From assembly GCA_028703175.1 (NCBI GenBank), contig JAQVNJ010000007.1:1-64000 (forward strand): DNA of 64,000 bases, given 5' to 3'. The number at the start of each line of letters is the position of its first letter. Positions within the stretch are counted from its first letter, which is position 1. The DNA is from JAAYCB01 sp012744395. Lineage in GTDB: Bacteria; Planctomycetota; Planctomycetia; Pirellulales; Thermoguttaceae. The notes below the pieces were generated by a model. The model made no database searches. It was not told the DNA's origin and saw nothing but the letters and a program-made list of their open reading frames with translations. This document shows, piece after piece, positions 62,368-64,000 of the stretch. Made by a program: the position numbers and the translations under genes.

Positions 62368-64000
62368 ATGTCCGAGGAAATCAGCGGCTGGATCGAACGG
62401 GTCACCTACCACAACCCGGAAAACGGATTCACCGTTCTGAAGGTGAAGGTCAAGGGCCACGGCGACCTGGTCACGCTCGTTGGAACGGCCACCTCGGTCT
62501 CTACCGGAGAACGGGTTGAGGCGTCGGGACGCTGGGTCGTCGACCGAGAGCACGGCCAACAGTTCAAAGCCGAGCGGTTGAAAACCTCGCACCCCGCCTC
62601 GGCGGCAGGCATCCAGAAGTACCTGGCCTCCGGGGCGATCCGCAGCATCGGCCCCAAACTGGCGGAGAGGATCGTCGGAATCTACAAGGAACGAACCCTG
62701 GAGGTATTCGAAAAGACGCCGGATTTTCTTCTCCACGTTCGGGGGATCGGCAGCGAGAAGCTGAGACGCATACGGCAGAGCTGGGACGAGCAGCGCGAAG
62801 TCCGCAAGATCATGCTCTTCCTCTCCGAGCACGGCATCGGTTCGGGGCGGGCCGTGAGGATCTATCGAACCTATGGCCAGGAGGCGATCGCCAAGATCGA
62901 GGCCAATCCTTACCAGTTGGCCGATGACATCCGCGGCATCGGTTTCAAGACGGCGGATCAACTGGCCGCGAAGATGGGCATCGCCCGCAATAGCCCGCAC
63001 CGGGCGCGGGCGGCGGTCCGCTACACCCTCCAACAATTGTCTGCCGAGGGGCACTGCGGCTACCCGGAGCCCGAAACCGTCGAGCGGACCGCCAGACTCC
63101 TCGAAATCGATCGGGGGATTGTCGGTGAGGCCGTCGAACATGGGGTCGGCGAGGGCCTGGTCATCCGGGAGGCCATCGACGGCCAACCCTGGCTTTACCT
63201 GGCGGCCCTCCACCGCGCGGAGATCGGTTTGGCCCAGTCGGTCCGCCGAATCGCTGCGGGACCGCACCCGCTGCCCCGGATCGACATTGAAAAGGCGATC
63301 GGCTGGGTCGAGCGGAAACTGGCGATCACGCTGGCCGAAGGCCAACGGGAAGCGATCCGGCAAGCCTGCCGGCGCAAGTTTCTCGTGATCACCGGGGGAC
63401 CGGGGGTCGGCAAGACAACGCTTGTCCGCAGCATCCTGGAGATCTGCACAGCCAAGAAGCTCAAATGCGTGCTCGCCGCCCCGACGGGCAGAGCGGCGAA
63501 GCGGTTGGCGGAAACCAGCGGGCGGACGGCCAAGACCATCCACCGGCTGCTCGAGTTCGACCCCGCCGAGGCGGAGTTCAAGAGAAGCCAGGGAAATCCG
63601 CTCAAAGGCGACCTGTTCGTTCTCGACGAGACTTCGATGGTCGACGTGGTGCTCGGGCATCAGTTGCTCCGGGCGGTTCCCTCCGAGGCCGCGGTGGTCT
63701 TCGTCGGCGACGTCGATCAGCTCCCCTCGGTCGGCCCCGGCTGCGTCCTGGGCGATCTGATTGCATCCGGCGCCGTGCCGGTGGTCCGCCTGACGGAGGT
63801 TTTTCGCCAGGCGTCGGAAAGCCGGATCATCACGGCGGCCTACGCGATCAACCACGGCCGCATGCCCGACTTGAAGACGCACGAGGGTCTGAGCGACTTC
63901 TACTTCATCGAGTCGCAAGAGCCCGACGCGATTCAGACGCTGATCGTCCGCCTGGTCAAGGAACGGATTCCGGGGCGTTTCGGTTTCGACCCCAAGACGG
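62368..64000 (+). CDS. recD2: RecD2-type ATP-dependent DNA helicase (partial)
   Basis: The frame starts at the ATG at 62368 and runs off the window after 544 complete codons. An N-terminal OB-like domain (WIERVTYHNPENGFTVLKV) and helix-hairpin-helix stretches (ASGAIRSIGPKLAERIV, IGFKTADQLAAKMG) precede the SF1B core. Motif I is ITGGPGVGKTT (residues 341-351), motif II VLDETSMVD, and motif III VVFVGDVDQLPSVGPG. The family unwinds DNA 5' to 3' and acts alone, without RecBC. The C-terminal helicase half is not in the window. No operon partner is visible. Confidence 0.95.
   Translation, partial: MSEEISGWIERVTYHNPENGFTVLKVKVKGHGDLVTLVGTATSVSTGERVEASGRWVVDREHGQQFKAERLKTSHPASAAGIQKYLASGAIRSIGPKLAERIVGIYKERTLEVFEKTPDFLLHVRGIGSEKLRRIRQSWDEQREVRKIMLFLSEHGIGSGRAVRIYRTYGQEAIAKIEANPYQLADDIRGIGFKTADQLAAKMGIARNSPHRARAAVRYTLQQLSAEGHCGYPEPETVERTARLLEIDRGIVGEAVEHGVGEGLVIREAIDGQPWLYLAALHRAEIGLAQSVRRIAAGPHPLPRIDIEKAIGWVERKLAITLAEGQREAIRQACRRKFLVITGGPGVGKTTLVRSILEICTAKKLKCVLAAPTGRAAKRLAETSGRTAKTIHRLLEFDPAEAEFKRSQGNPLKGDLFVLDETSMVDVVLGHQLLRAVPSEAAVVFVGDVDQLPSVGPGCVLGDLIASGAVPVVRLTEVFRQASESRIITAAYAINHGRMPDLKTHEGLSDFYFIESQEPDAIQTLIVRLVKERIPGRFGFDPKT

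Overview
The window is about 65% GC and looks like a planctomycete chromosome, probably of the Pirellulales type. This is judged from gene content, not from any search. The markers are a DUF1559 type II pseudopilin with the C-terminal H-X9-DG pattern next to a small lipoprotein, an SHD1-domain secreted protein, several exported HEAT-repeat proteins, Tat-exported Gfo/Idh/MocA oxidoreductases, many exported hydrolases and a GYF-domain membrane protein. The gene content is mostly chromosomal and housekeeping. I saw no phage genes, transposases, CRISPR arrays, rRNAs or tRNAs.

Layout. 1-3458: a leftward, probably frameshifted GntR/FCD regulator diverges from a consensus sigma70 promoter that reads into lipoprotein, pseudopilin and exported TIM-barrel genes. 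3692-9412: HtrA-type protease, acetyl-CoA synthetase (consensus promoter) and a DUF2079 membrane protein. 9519-13975: exported HEAT-like protein (leftward), deacetylase-family enzyme and exported nucleoside hydrolase. 13976-14875: a repeat-rich gap with a promoter. 14876-21720: AsmA-like giant protein, small conserved-looking protein, dapF, DUF374 acyltransferase and xseA, all rightward. 21738-27775: leftward genes for a degenerate shikimate-dehydrogenase-like protein, an M14 carboxypeptidase, an M23/PKD/golvesin-like fusion and a lone transhydrogenase alpha-1 subunit. 28297-29189: rplM-rpsI. 29206-32752: small exported protein, HEAT protein, response regulator and ABM monooxygenase. 32937-41328: a ROK kinase fused to a Mth938-like domain, an oxidoreductase, a glycosidase-like protein, an SHD1/beta-propeller protein and a phosphohexomutase. 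41362-47300: BNR protein, five-zinc-ribbon membrane protein, lipoyl-like protein, GYF protein and a second oxidoreductase. 47666-51118: a CHASE-like/PAS/HK/REC/REC/HPt hybrid kinase. 51672-54817: KamA, YkgJ-like and ATP-grasp genes in a tight operon behind a promoter and a structured leader. 54946-62141: SDR-like protein, alpha/beta hydrolase, nitrilase, inositol-phosphate synthase and aminotransferase. 62368 to the end: RecD2 helicase, cut by the window edge.

How it fits together. Many genes serve an exported hydrolytic and carbohydrate-handling lifestyle: glycosidase-like proteins, BNR protein, nucleoside hydrolase, carboxypeptidase, Tat-exported oxidoreductases, ROK kinase and phosphohexomutase. 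Most genes are single transcription units, often facing each other with gaps under 20 bp at their ends. Clear operons are few: the 14876-21720 set, rplM-rpsI, ABM with the response regulator, and kamA-ykgJ-ATP-grasp. Short palindromic intergenic repeats recur across the window. The best candidates for something undescribed are the KamA/YkgJ/ATP-grasp operon with its leader, the ROK-Mth938 fusion, and the five-ribbon membrane protein.
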